Origin: Bacteroidota bacterium | GTDB lineage: Bacteria > Bacteroidota > Rhodothermia > Balneolales > HLUCCA01 | DNA: 64,000 bases | Assembly: GCA_020832235.1 (NCBI GenBank) | Contig: JAFIEZ010000018.1 | Span: forward strand, 124,001-188,000 | Direction: 5' to 3' | Shown here: positions 53,897-63,354 of the stretch, piece after piece | How positions within the stretch are numbered: the stretch's first letter is position 1 | Layout of the letters: every line of letters begins with the position of its first letter | Program-made: the position numbers and the translations under genes | Notes under the pieces: generated by a model | Databases searched by the model: none | What the model saw: only the letters and a program-made list of their open reading frames with translations | What the model was told of the DNA's origin: nothing

Positions 53897-54116
53897 AGAA
53901 CGGAAGTTTCCGGAGCCATTCAACAACACACCATTTTTGAATTATTTGCATTTACATGATGGTGCTAACGTTAATCACAAACGTGCGGTCACTTTCGGTC
54001 AGACATCAGGTTTCAAGTATACCTAACCCACTATTATTTAAATCATCGACTCTGATGAAGCTTTTCACCTAAGTACAATCCAAACGCTTCGTCTTGTCAG
54101 CTTTATACTCCATCCT

Positions 54117-56345
54117 ATGAGTAATCATTACAACAGCACCATACATCAACCCGACTACCTCAACGGCGAAGAGTCCGTTGAAAGACGTATTGATGACCTT
54201 CTCACCCGTCTTACACCTAAAGAGAAGATTGGTCAGATGACGCAATTGAATGTTGACATGGTCAATATCAACCCAAAATCAAATTACGCGTATCTGGACC
54301 CCAATCGGGCACGAGACGTGATAAGGAACTATCATATTGGCTCTTTTTTGAATGGGTTCGCCATAACTGCAGAGGAGTGGCACGAATTTATGGAGCAACT
54401 TCAGCGCATCAATCTGGAAGAGTCGCGTCTTGAAATACCGCTCATTTACGGTATTGATCATATTCACGGAGCCAGCTACCTGAAAGGCGCTACCATCTTC
54501 CCACATGCAATGAATCTGAGCAATACCTTTGATGAAAATTTCGCCCGGCAAAGCGGATGTATAACATCAACTGAAGCGGCTGCACTCGGACATCACTGGA
54601 ATTTTGCTCCTGTTCTGGATATTGGACGAGACCCTCGCTGGCCACGCTTCTACGAAACATTCGGGGAAGACCCACTGGTTGCTTCCCGTATGGGTGTTGC
54701 CTATGTGCAGGGATTACAAAAACAGCAAACCGGGCCATACAGAATGGCAGCAACGGCGAAGCATTTCATCGGATATTCTACCCCCCTATCTGGTAGAGAC
54801 CGGTCACCTGTACACATACCCATGCAATTCCTGCACGAGTTTCACAGACCCTCTTTTCAGGCCGCAATTGATGCAGGTATTAAATCCGTTATGGTTAACT
54901 CTGGCGAGCTCAATGGAGAAGCTGTACACGCAAGTTACGACCTGTTGACTCACCTGCTTCGGCATCAAATGGGATTTCAAGGCGTTGTAGTAACCGACTG
55001 GGCCGATATCATTAAGCTAACCGCCATCGATGTGTTGGGTTATCAGCAACAGCACTATCATCACGTTGCCAAAGATGAAAAAGAAGCTACGCTGATGGCA
55101 ATCAACGCTGGTATCGACATTGCCATGACCCCCATGTCGGTTGATTTTGCCATTTATGCACATGAACTGGTTGAGGAAGGGCTGATTTCAGAAAAACGTA
55201 TTGATGAATCTGTCCGACGTATACTACGTTTGAAATTCGATCTGGGTTTGTTCGAGCACCCATTACCAAGCCTTACATACGTGCACACGATTGGCTCCAT
55301 CAAACACAGACAAGAAGCGTTACAGGCCGCCAGGGAGTCTATCGTTCTGCTTGAAAACAAACATGATGTACTGCCACTACCCCAAAAAACGGGTAAAATC
55401 TTGCTCGTAGGCTCAATCGCCAACTCACGCATGGCTCTGAACGGGGGCTGGACAATGGAATGGCAGGGTGGAAACGAGTCTCAGTACCCGGAATCAATGC
55501 CTACACTATTAGAGGCCATGCAGACATCTTTCCCAAACTCCGAAATTACTCACCTGGAAAAAACGGGTTCCAGAGGAAGTAAAACCAATAAAGAATTTCG
55601 CCGCGTGGCCGCAGAAGCCGACTTCATTTTTGCAGTGGTTGGAGAAATGCCTTATTGTGAATTCGTTGGAGATATAAATGACCTCACACTGGATGTGGAC
55701 CAAATTGCTACAATCAACGCTGTACAAGCCACCAAACGCCCAAACGGAATTATCCTGATTGAAGGTCGACCACGAGTGGTACCGCCCAACCTATGGGATG
55801 CCGCCGATGCCGTACTTTTCGCAGGGTTGCCGGGTTTCGAGGGAGGAACAGCATTGGCGGAGATTATAAGCGGCAAGGTGAACCCATCTGCCAGGCTTGG
55901 ATTCAGTTATCCGGAACACGCCAGTCATTTCACTACCTACGACCATAAAGCCACCGAAAAATCGACTAGTAAATGGGCGTTCGGTCATGGACTTAGCTAT
56001 ACAACATGGGAGTACGCTGATCTGAAGCTAAGCAAAAATACACTCAATCGGGTCGAAGAACTTACGGCAACAGTGACCGTCTCCAACACAGGTAAGCGCG
56101 AAGGCAGGCACGCTGTACTTTGGTTCATCACCGATGAGGTAGGTCGTATTACGCGTCCGGTGAAAAAACTGGCCCATTTTGAGAAGATTACAATCCCGGC
56201 CGGAGCCTCCCGCAAAATAACCTTCACAATTCATCCATCCAAACATCTCAGCTACCCTGATGCAAGTGGTGCCACAATTCTGGAGACAGGTCGATTCATT
56301 CTGCATTGCTCCAATTTGAGCGCATCATTCGATTTAGTTGAATAG
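54117..56345 (+). CDS. Glycoside hydrolase family 3, beta-glucosidase type
   Basis: A 742-residue GH3 enzyme. The (beta/alpha)8 domain contains IYGIDHIHGASY, NFAPVLDIGRDPRW, ETFGEDPLVASRMG, ATAKHFIGYS and the nucleophile Asp294 in GVVVTDWADI. The second domain (~370-600) has NGGWTMEWQG and AGLPGFEGGTALAEIISG, and an Fn3-like domain closes the protein (~650-740). These match beta-glucosidases acting on gluco-oligosaccharides. The N-terminus is hydrophilic with no signal peptide, so unlike many Bacteroidota GH3 enzymes it should work in the cytoplasm on imported oligosaccharides. It follows the LacI gene by 220 bp; TAACGTTA at 53966-53973 is a weak operator candidate. Confidence 0.9.
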   Translation: MSNHYNSTIHQPDYLNGEESVERRIDDLLTRLTPKEKIGQMTQLNVDMVNINPKSNYAYLDPNRARDVIRNYHIGSFLNGFAITAEEWHEFMEQLQRINLEESRLEIPLIYGIDHIHGASYLKGATIFPHAMNLSNTFDENFARQSGCITSTEAAALGHHWNFAPVLDIGRDPRWPRFYETFGEDPLVASRMGVAYVQGLQKQQTGPYRMAATAKHFIGYSTPLSGRDRSPVHIPMQFLHEFHRPSFQAAIDAGIKSVMVNSGELNGEAVHASYDLLTHLLRHQMGFQGVVVTDWADIIKLTAIDVLGYQQQHYHHVAKDEKEATLMAINAGIDIAMTPMSVDFAIYAHELVEEGLISEKRIDESVRRILRLKFDLGLFEHPLPSLTYVHTIGSIKHRQEALQAARESIVLLENKHDVLPLPQKTGKILLVGSIANSRMALNGGWTMEWQGGNESQYPESMPTLLEAMQTSFPNSEITHLEKTGSRGSKTNKEFRRVAAEADFIFAVVGEMPYCEFVGDINDLTLDVDQIATINAVQATKRPNGIILIEGRPRVVPPNLWDAADAVLFAGLPGFEGGTALAEIISGKVNPSARLGFSYPEHASHFTTYDHKATEKSTSKWAFGHGLSYTTWEYADLKLSKNTLNRVEELTATVTVSNTGKREGRHAVLWFITDEVGRITRPVKKLAHFEKITIPAGASRKITFTIHPSKHLSYPDASGATILETGRFILHCSNLSASFDLVE

Positions 56346-56553
56346 ATGGAAACCTGCGAGGTGGAACCCAAGCGCCCCCATATTGTCCTGTCATTATAAT
56401 AAATATTGTAAAGAGACCAAAGCTCTCCAGCAATGTATATTGATTATTCTGCACTTGTGAACCTACCAAATTAAATTTTGTTCCCCAAAAGTGTGAAAAA
56501 ACCTTTTTCAAAGTACCCCATTTTACGATTAGGTCGATTTCGTACCTTATAGT

Positions 56554-57831
56554 ATGATGCAAAAATCCAGAAAGGTTTCTTACTCACTATACATTCATGT
56601 GCCGTTTTGCCGGCAGGCCTGCAGCTACTGCGATTTCTATTTCGTTACCCGGCAGGAACTTATTCCAGAGTACAAAAAAGCCTTGCTCCAGGAAATCAAG
56701 AGCACCGCTAAAGCATTTCGTGATTTACTTGTATCCGCAGACGATATACAACCCGTGCTTACCAGTGTATATTTCGGTGGAGGAACGCCGTCTCGACTGC
56801 CTGCCTCTGACATCGCACACATCCTGGAAGCCATTCATACGTATCACGGACTCGATGATGTGCTGGAAATCACGCTTGAGGCCAATCCAGATGACCTCAG
56901 CACCTTGCAAAACGTACTGGACCTCAAAAAAGCCGGGATTACCCGACTCAGTATGGGTATTCAGTCGTTCAATCCAGACTTGCTCACCTTTATGCACCGG
57001 GCTCACAAAGCCGAGGATGCAGCGCGCAGTCTTGATTTCATTGAAAAGGCTGCGTTCGATACACATACCGTTGACTTGATATACGGAAACCCGGGCCAGT
57101 CGCTCGACCAACTCGAAGAAGACATCCGGCAATTTTTGTCTTTCGATCCCCCTCATATTTCAGCATATGCACTTACTATTGAGCCCGGCACCCGCTTAGG
57201 TAAAGCCGTAAGCCTGGGACGACTTTCTGAACCCGATGATAACGATGTGGCCCGGCACATGGAGCTGGTTTCGAACACGCTGCAGGATGCGGGCCTTGAG
57301 CGATATGAAGTGAGTAACTTCGCAAAACCCGGTCATGAAGCAGTACATAACAGCAGCTACTGGAATCATACCCCTTATTTGGGAATCGGGCCGGGAGCAC
57401 ATTCCCTGCATCTCACTGCTGACGCTGGTGGGGTCGTTACCTCGGCTTCCAGATGGTCAGCTCCGGCCGACCTGAGGACTTACATCCTACATTACCCAAA
57501 AAATGATACTCCATTTGTGGAAGGGAATGAGTTACTAACCCTTACCCAACTGGCAGAAGAACGCATCTTGATGGGACTCCGCACACGCAATGGATTATCC
57601 CTCAGTGAGCTGCACTCTCGTTATAACTATGTTATGAACAATTCTCAGATTATGTATATCAACAAAATGCAAAATGAGGGATTCATTAGCGGTGATGCGC
57701 TTTTATCTGAAATAGAGTTCGAAACGGGCAATCAATCCAGGCAACAGCATATACGCTTTACTGAAAAGGGCTACCCCCTCGCAGACCATATAACGCTCGA
57801 AATCCTTACACGCTTATCACACAAAGTCTAG
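56554..57831 (+). CDS. hemW: Radical SAM heme chaperone HemW (coproporphyrinogen III oxidase-like)
   Basis: A 425-residue cytoplasmic radical-SAM protein. Its cluster motif is CxxxCxxC at Cys19, Cys23 and Cys26 (CRQACSYC), followed by the SAM-binding GGGTPSRL and a HemW-type C-terminal domain with YLGIGPGAHS and a winged-helix end. It lacks the extra N-terminal residues of true HemN; HemW binds heme and delivers it to apoproteins. Starts with two ATG codons at 56554. It stands between the glycan genes and a small membrane protein gene 72 bp further on, possibly cotranscribed. Confidence 0.9.
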   Translation: MMQKSRKVSYSLYIHVPFCRQACSYCDFYFVTRQELIPEYKKALLQEIKSTAKAFRDLLVSADDIQPVLTSVYFGGGTPSRLPASDIAHILEAIHTYHGLDDVLEITLEANPDDLSTLQNVLDLKKAGITRLSMGIQSFNPDLLTFMHRAHKAEDAARSLDFIEKAAFDTHTVDLIYGNPGQSLDQLEEDIRQFLSFDPPHISAYALTIEPGTRLGKAVSLGRLSEPDDNDVARHMELVSNTLQDAGLERYEVSNFAKPGHEAVHNSSYWNHTPYLGIGPGAHSLHLTADAGGVVTSASRWSAPADLRTYILHYPKNDTPFVEGNELLTLTQLAEERILMGLRTRNGLSLSELHSRYNYVMNNSQIMYINKMQNEGFISGDALLSEIEFETGNQSRQQHIRFTEKGYPLADHITLEILTRLSHKV

Positions 57832-57903
57832 TTTACACCTCGAAATTGTTGAATTTTGCCTATTTTAGTTACTTAGCGCAACCTATTTAAACTTTCCCAT
57901 TTT

Positions 57904-58332
57904 ATGTATATCGGTTTTCAGCACCTGCACTCTTTCATGACCTATCTGGTACTCGCCGGAATTATCATAAGTATTTCTTGGGCACTTAAAGGATACCTCA
58001 CCAAGCAACCATTTACAGACAAAGACCGGAAAATTGCCTTATTAGGTCTCATACCAACACATCTCCAATGGGTTATAGGTCTTGTATTGTATTTTCTATC
58101 CCCACTGGGCCTTACCAGCCTCTCCGGAGAGGCCATGCAAAACAGCATGCTTCGTTTATATACCATAGAACATCCGATAATGATGATCTTGGGGGTTGTA
58201 CTCATTACAGCAGGCTTTTCAAAAGCAAAGCGTGCAAGCGATCCAAAGAAGCAATTTATGTTCATCTGGGCTTTCTATCTTGTAGGCCTCATTTTGATTC
58301 TCTCCAGAATTCCATGGGTAGTATGGCCTTGA
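57904..58332 (+). CDS. Small four-helix membrane protein, cytochrome-b-like
   Basis: A 142-residue protein with four predicted membrane helices (LVLAGIIISISWAL; LQWVIGLVLYFLSP; IEHPIMMILGVVLITAG; FIWAFYLVGLILILSRIP). Histidines occur near helix ends (QHLHSF, THLQW, EHPIM), which is why such proteins are sometimes annotated as cytochrome b, but two paired axial His residues are not proven here. Close relatives are common in Bacteroidota with unknown role. Being next to hemW, a heme link is plausible only as inference. Confidence 0.65.
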   Translation: MYIGFQHLHSFMTYLVLAGIIISISWALKGYLTKQPFTDKDRKIALLGLIPTHLQWVIGLVLYFLSPLGLTSLSGEAMQNSMLRLYTIEHPIMMILGVVLITAGFSKAKRASDPKKQFMFIWAFYLVGLILILSRIPWVVWP

Positions 58333-58462
58333 TGCTGCGATGCGGCCTATGCGCGGCAACGCCTCTTTAATCCAGCTACCGATTCATTTCCACTTGGCTT
58401 AGAACACCAGAAATGATTCCATGGCAGCTGAATCCTAGGTATAAACCGGTTCAAATTTGATA

Positions 58463-59122
58463 CTACGCAACTTTGCCGTCTTTCAAACGAACAATGCGCT
58501 TGGCGTATGAGGCATCTGTATCAGAGTGGGTTACCATAACTACTGTAGTGCCGTCGCTATTCAGTCCCCTCAATAGTTTCATTACATCGGCTCCATTCAC
58601 CGAATCGAGATTGCCCGTGGGTTCATCGGCAAATATGAGTTTTTGATTACCGACTATGGCTCTGCAAATGGCCACACGTTGTTGCTGTCCGCCCGATAGC
58701 TGATACGGAAAATGTCCGGACCGGTGTGCTATTTCAAGTCGCTCAAGTACATCTCCTACCCTTTTTTTCCTGTTGATAGAGCTCATCCCCTGATAAATGA
58801 GCGGCAATTCTATGTTTTCAAAAACGGTAAGCTCATCGATCAGATTGAAACTCTGAAACACAAACCCCACATGGTGTTTGCGCAGTAGGGCCCGTTCACG
58901 CTCAGAGGCATCACTTACATCACTATCCATAAAGACGTATTGTCCTTCAGAGGGGTTATCGAGTAAGCCCAGTACGTTCAACAATGTTGACTTCCCACAG
59001 CCTGATGGTCCCATAATGGCCACAAAGTCACCCTGATCAATCGTCAGACTCACATCATTAAGAGCGGTGGTTTCAATGTCTGAGGTTATATACCGTTTTG
59101 TTAAATGCTGGGTTTTAATCAT
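58463..59122 (-). CDS. ABC transporter ATP-binding protein, MacB/LolD type
   Basis: A 219-residue ATPase with Walker A GPSGCGKST (38-46), Q-loop VFQSFN, signature QLSGGQQQRV (141-150), Walker B KLIFADEPTGNLD and H-loop VTHSD. It matches the MacB/LolD/FtsE class that drives FtsX-type permeases. It lies 14 bp behind the adaptor gene (59137-60390) and across the divergent region from the permease at 60769, so the three form one efflux machine. Confidence 0.94.
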   Translation of the reverse strand: MIKTQHLTKRYITSDIETTALNDVSLTIDQGDFVAIMGPSGCGKSTLLNVLGLLDNPSEGQYVFMDSDVSDASERERALLRKHHVGFVFQSFNLIDELTVFENIELPLIYQGMSSINRKKRVGDVLERLEIAHRSGHFPYQLSGGQQQRVAICRAIVGNQKLIFADEPTGNLDSVNGADVMKLLRGLNSDGTTVVMVTHSDTDASYAKRIVRLKDGKVA

Positions 59123-59136
59123 AGTGATTTCGATTT

Positions 59137-60390
59137 CTATCTAAAGTTAAGTCTGCTATGGTTGGCAAAACCTTCATACGACGATGTCACGACCTGATCT
59201 CCAGGTTGTAATCCCTCTTCAATTACGTAAAACTGAGCGTTTTGACGACCAATTCGAATGTTTCGTCTCTCTGCACTTGCACCATTCGCGTCTACAACGA
59301 AGATCCAGTTTCCTGCCGTTTGCTGAAAAAAGCTGCCTCGTGGTATGACCAGTGCTTCTTCATCTTCGCTGAAGAATACCCTCAGGCGAACGCTTTGGCC
59401 CCGTCGGAGCGATTCGGGAATCGTTCCAGTAAAGTCCAGATCAACTTGAAACCGCCCGTCGACCACTTCGGGATACAATCGGGTTATCATGAGTTCATGG
59501 GTAGTTCCTGCAAAGTCGAATGCGGCACGTTGACCGGCATCAATTCGTGTGATGTACACCTCATCTATTTGTGCTCTGAGCTTGTATCCATCCAGCACAT
59601 CAATCTGACCAATTCGCTGGCCGGCCGATTTGGTTTCGCCAATTTCGGCATCTAGGGAGGTAAGCATTCCATCGATGGGTGCGCGAATAACGAGGTTATC
59701 CAAAATTTGAGATACCAGATTCAGGTTCCGCTCCATATTCACCAACGACTCGGCAATGAAATTCAGCTCGCTCTCTGTTGCAGCTGAATCCAGTGCCAGC
59801 TGCTCGGCAAAAAGATCCCGTCGCAAGCGAACCTGCTCGTATTGCTGTAAAGAAGTCTCATATTGATGGGGAGAAACCAGGCCTCGTATGTTGAGTGTAG
59901 AGTCTCTCACGAACTCTCGTTTTCGCTGCAGCAGCTCCGTTTCATGAGACAGAAGTTCGTTTCTCAAATTCAATCGTTGCTGCTGAAGGGCGATGCGTGT
60001 GTTTCGCATCGTATTCATCTGTTCCAGAATCTGGGTTTCGCGATTCATCACATCCAGCTGTAGATTGTTGTTTGACAAAACCAGTAATGTATCCCCGGCT
60101 GAAACATTGGCTCCGCCTTCCACGGCGATATCGTCTACACGTCCACCCTCCACGGCTCCCAATACGATAGATCGCATGGGGACAACAACGGCATTAACCG
60201 TAATAAATTCCTGAAATGGAGATACACGCACCTGGGAAATTGTGAGGCGGTCTTGACTTACGGTAACAGCCGTTCCGCTGCCCGGTTTAATCACATAGGC
60301 ATACAGAATATATCCGGCTAAAAGCAAGGCAATAAGCCCCAAAATCAGCTTACTTCCAACGCTCGAAGTTTTCTCAATCTTTCGGTCCAT
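59137..60390 (-). CDS. HlyD/RND-type periplasmic adaptor (membrane fusion protein)
   Basis: A 417-residue protein with an N-terminal membrane anchor (residues ~13-33, LILGLIALLLAGYILYAYVI), a lipoyl-like half-motif (GGRVDDIAVEGGANVSAGDTLLVLSN), a long coiled-coil hairpin (residues ~110-235), the second lipoyl half (LVIRAPIDGMLTSLDAEIGE) and beta-barrel parts. It links an inner-membrane ABC permease to an outer-membrane exit duct. No outer-membrane TolC-type gene is in the window. Confidence 0.92.
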   Translation of the reverse strand: MDRKIEKTSSVGSKLILGLIALLLAGYILYAYVIKPGSGTAVTVSQDRLTISQVRVSPFQEFITVNAVVVPMRSIVLGAVEGGRVDDIAVEGGANVSAGDTLLVLSNNNLQLDVMNRETQILEQMNTMRNTRIALQQQRLNLRNELLSHETELLQRKREFVRDSTLNIRGLVSPHQYETSLQQYEQVRLRRDLFAEQLALDSAATESELNFIAESLVNMERNLNLVSQILDNLVIRAPIDGMLTSLDAEIGETKSAGQRIGQIDVLDGYKLRAQIDEVYITRIDAGQRAAFDFAGTTHELMITRLYPEVVDGRFQVDLDFTGTIPESLRRGQSVRLRVFFSEDEEALVIPRGSFFQQTAGNWIFVVDANGASAERRNIRIGRQNAQFYVIEEGLQPGDQVVTSSYEGFANHSRLNFR

Positions 60391-60486
60391 GTATCTGTTT
60401 AGTTAGCAATTTATGTACAAACCGGTCGGTATTTATATACAGAGCCGGTTGCATCTTATTTCGCGTGGAAGATAAAACATTACCGG

Positions 60487-60511
60487 TGGATGTCAACCCG
60501 GTTGACATCCA
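60487..60511. promoter_or_regulatory. 25-bp palindrome in the ABC efflux control region
   Basis: TGGATGTCAACC and GGTTGACATCCA are perfect 12-bp inverted arms around a single central C. The element lies 97 bp before the adaptor gene and 258 bp before the permease gene. A TetR-like dimer operator is likely; the site includes TTGACA, a possible -35 box. Confidence 0.7.
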
Positions 60512-60678
60512 AACTGCAGGGAATACCTGAATCGGGTACATACTCAATAAGAGTATTTCGGAACCTATTTGTTACAAAGTTTTTTTATAACAACCCACAA
60601 TTCATATAAAAACAATACTTTACATCTAAAAGTATTTGTTTATTAACTTTTATTTCAACCTTCTTCAATTCATGACTA

Positions 60679-60686
60679 TATTTTTG
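60679..60686 (+). promoter_or_regulatory. Candidate -7 box for the permease gene
   Basis: TATTTTTG equals the Bacteroidota -7 consensus TAnnTTTG. A start of transcription near 60693 would leave a leader of about 75 nt. Confidence 0.4.
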
Positions 60687-60768
60687 TTGAATGAATTATA
60701 TCGATATTACAAGGCCATCGGAATACAGTCATTTTAGCTGAGTGAATTAGTCGTTTGGAGATTCTACT

Positions 60769-63177
60769 ATGATACAGGTTTTTCTCCTGTTATTATCTCG
60801 TCGTTTGCGCAAAGAGTTGCTCTATACCGTCATAAAAATTGCCGGTGTCGCCACAGCTTTTGCTTGTACTTTTCTCATGTACATTTTTGTGGCGGAAGAA
60901 CTGCGTTTTGACCGACATAACGACCGGTATGAAGAGCTTTACAGAATAACCCAGATACCGCGCGATGGAACCGACCTGGAGCCGGCCGCCATCACCCCTT
61001 TTCCTCTTCAAACCCTTTTGTATGAACAGTACGACCATGTAATTTCGCATGCTGCACGGTTATTCAACAATCGTTTGCCACGAGTTTCCATGAATTATGT
61101 TGAAGGCGACAGGCAGTTTTATGAGTCACGATTCTTTTTCGCTGACAGCACCCTGTTCGATATTTTCGAGGTACGTTTTTTACAAGGAGATGCAAACAGG
61201 GCTCTTGCCCAGCCCGATGGCTTGGTCATCACCCGGGAGACGGCACAACGGTATTTCGGCAACGAAAACCCTATCGGGAAACGCATCCGTTTTGAAGGAC
61301 GTTTTGACCTCACGGTTACCGGCGTTATTGAACCACAGCCGGAAACCTCACATGTGCAATGGGATATGCTGGCTTCCATGGAAGCGTTAGGCGGACTTTT
61401 TCAGGGAGGCATTCCCCCATTTTGGGACTGGAGTATCGTTTGGACCTACGTTCGTACACACCCCGGTGTAAGTCAGGAAGCATTGGATGTTGCCTTGGAA
61501 TCTATATCAATGGATGTAGAAGAGCGTCTTGGTTCATCTCCAACTTGGTTCACAAGTCAACCCATAACCGACATCCGCCTCCGGTCAAATTTATATGCCG
61601 AAATTGGTCCTGTAAGCAGTGTACAATACGTACATATTCTGATGTATATCGCGTTATTCATTTTGTCGATTGCAGTGATCAACTTCATCAACCTATCGCT
61701 GGCAACATCCAGTACACGTACGCTCGAGGTGGGCATGCGTAAGGTATTAGGTGCCGATAAAAAGCAGATATTTACACAGTACATGAGTGAGGCACTGGTG
61801 ACGGGAATGCTGGCCATGATATCTGCCGTTTTACTGCTGCTCTTTATTTTTCCATGGTATGGTGATATTACCGGACGAAGTACGGACTTTAGTGTCCTGC
61901 TTGATGGGTTTTTCTGGCTTTTTGCCTTTGGCGTTACGATAGGAGCTTCGACCATATCAGGTATCTATCCGTCTATTGTACTGTCATCGTGGTCGCCATT
62001 GGCGTTGTTTGAGCGCCAGCGCCAGGAAAACAGTGCCGGTAATTATCTATCAAGGGCGTTGATTGTTGTTCAGTTTGCTGTAGCCGCATTTCTGATAGCC
62101 GGAACATGGATTGTATTCACGCAGCTGGATTTCATGCGGAACCAACGACTCGGTTTTGATCAGGAACAAACCGTGGTAATTCCGGCCGGATTCACCAGAA
62201 TGATTTTCTATTACGACAGCTTTAAACAGCAGACCACGCAACACCCCGATATACTTGAGGTTATTGGCAGTAATGTCATCATAGGTACAGAAACCCAGAC
62301 CTTCGGCTATCGGATTGACGGCGTGAATAACGCGGAAGAGACATCATACCCGGTATTTCTGGTAACAGAAGGTTTTGAGCAGGTATTGGGGATAGAGCTC
62401 CTGGCGGGTAGACCGTTTTCTGTGGATTTCATCAATGATGCAACCGAATCGGTTATTGTTAACGAGCGATTTGTGCGCAGAATGGGCTGGTCGGACCCCA
62501 ATGACGCTGTAGGCAGGATTATTCGCAGGGATGGGTTTCGTTTTGAGGTAATCGGCGTGCTACCGGATTTCAATATTACCAGTCTGCATCGGGAAATTGA
62601 ACCTGTGGTTTTTGAGCTTGCCAAGAATATTCCTGCTCAAATTGGCTATGTAATGGTTAAGGTTCGTCCGGGTGATCCCTCCGGCGCACTACGCGCATTG
62701 GAAAAAGCCTGGGTTGAGGTTGATCCCAATCGTCCGTTCGAGTTTTTCTTTCTGGATGAACGAATTGAACAGCAATATCAGAATGAGCAGCAGCTTGCCC
62801 GTGTTACAGGATTCTTTGCCATCATCGCCATTCTTCTTTCATGCTTTGGTCTATTTGGCCTGGCATCGTATGCCACCATGCGAAAAAAACGTAGCATTGG
62901 AATCCGAAAAGTATTGGGAGCATCGGTAAGCAATCTAATCTTGCTTCAAAGCCGTGAGTTTTTGATGCTTGTAGTACTCGCCAACCTTGTAGCCATTCCG
63001 CTCATATTCTGGGTGATGGGTTCCTGGCTGGAAGGGTTCGCATACCGAATCGCCATTGGTTATGGTCTCATCCTTTCCACTTTTCTGATTACCCTTATTA
63101 TTGCCTTTATCTCGGTTGCCTGGCAAACGACTAAAGCGGCTCTGCAAAATCCTGTTGATAGCATTCAGCGGAATTGA
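60769..63177 (+). CDS. ABC transporter permease, FtsX/MacB family (duplicated)
   Basis: An 802-residue inner-membrane protein with a first TM near residues 20-45, a large periplasmic MacB-PCD domain (~45-280), three TMs, a second periplasmic domain (~440-670) and four closing TMs. The two FtsX cores carry the recognised elements VGMRKVLGADKKQIFTQYMSE and IGIRKVLGASVSNLILLQSRE. It is the duplicated, eight-helix form common in Bacteroidota. Its ATPase and adaptor are encoded divergently (58463-60390). Role: mechanotransmission-driven export of a peptide, lipid or drug; substrate unknown. Confidence 0.92.
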   Translation: MIQVFLLLLSRRLRKELLYTVIKIAGVATAFACTFLMYIFVAEELRFDRHNDRYEELYRITQIPRDGTDLEPAAITPFPLQTLLYEQYDHVISHAARLFNNRLPRVSMNYVEGDRQFYESRFFFADSTLFDIFEVRFLQGDANRALAQPDGLVITRETAQRYFGNENPIGKRIRFEGRFDLTVTGVIEPQPETSHVQWDMLASMEALGGLFQGGIPPFWDWSIVWTYVRTHPGVSQEALDVALESISMDVEERLGSSPTWFTSQPITDIRLRSNLYAEIGPVSSVQYVHILMYIALFILSIAVINFINLSLATSSTRTLEVGMRKVLGADKKQIFTQYMSEALVTGMLAMISAVLLLLFIFPWYGDITGRSTDFSVLLDGFFWLFAFGVTIGASTISGIYPSIVLSSWSPLALFERQRQENSAGNYLSRALIVVQFAVAAFLIAGTWIVFTQLDFMRNQRLGFDQEQTVVIPAGFTRMIFYYDSFKQQTTQHPDILEVIGSNVIIGTETQTFGYRIDGVNNAEETSYPVFLVTEGFEQVLGIELLAGRPFSVDFINDATESVIVNERFVRRMGWSDPNDAVGRIIRRDGFRFEVIGVLPDFNITSLHREIEPVVFELAKNIPAQIGYVMVKVRPGDPSGALRALEKAWVEVDPNRPFEFFFLDERIEQQYQNEQQLARVTGFFAIIAILLSCFGLFGLASYATMRKKRSIGIRKVLGASVSNLILLQSREFLMLVVLANLVAIPLIFWVMGSWLEGFAYRIAIGYGLILSTFLITLIIAFISVAWQTTKAALQNPVDSIQRN

Positions 63178-63191
63178 GCTAGAATTAAAGA

Positions 63192-63223
63192 TTGGATTTC
63201 GCATCACGTTACCCGTATATTTA
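63192..63223 (+). promoter_or_regulatory. Promoter of the SRP RNA gene
   Basis: TTG at 63192-63194 and TATATTTA at 63216-63223, 21 bp apart, match the Bacteroidota pair TTG/TAnnTTTG in all but the last base. The -7 box ends 7 bp before the first base of the RNA at 63230. Confidence 0.65.
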
Positions 63224-63229
63224 AAGTCT

Positions 63230-63328
63230 GGGGTAAGTCTCATACGACCAGCTCCCTCTGAACTCCGCCAGGACCGGAAGGTAGCAACGGTAAGAGGTCG
63301 TAGCGGTGCGATATGATAAGCTTACCCC
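63230..63328 (+). ncRNA. ffs: Small signal recognition particle RNA (4.5S type), with terminator
   Basis: A ~99-nt RNA. The conserved tip CCGGAAGGTAGCAACGG-type tetraloop and asymmetric loop (GGAAG...AGCAAC) that binds the Ffh M domain is intact, flanked by CTCTGAACTCCGCCAG. The ends GGGGTAAG and CTTACCCC pair as an 8-bp closing stem, continued by TCATA/TATGA and CGACC/GGTCG. A run of ten T's at 63329-63338 ends transcription. It converges on lon. Confidence 0.93.
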
Positions 63329-63354
63329 TTTTTTTTTGCCCTTTTATGCCCGTT

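Larger units (their letters stand above)
60391..60768. other. Divergent control region of the ABC efflux genes
   Basis: 378 bp with no gene. Besides the 25-bp palindrome it contains an AT-rich stretch (60580-60700) and TATTTTTG at 60679-60686, an exact TAnnTTTG box 83 bp before the permease ATG. No -33 TTG at the usual spacing was found. Confidence 0.5.

Noticed and set aside
53966-53973. TAACGTTA as a LacI operator for the GH3 gene
   Set aside because: Only 8 bp symmetric and unlike the TGCA sites of the adjacent regulator; kept as a weak possibility only.
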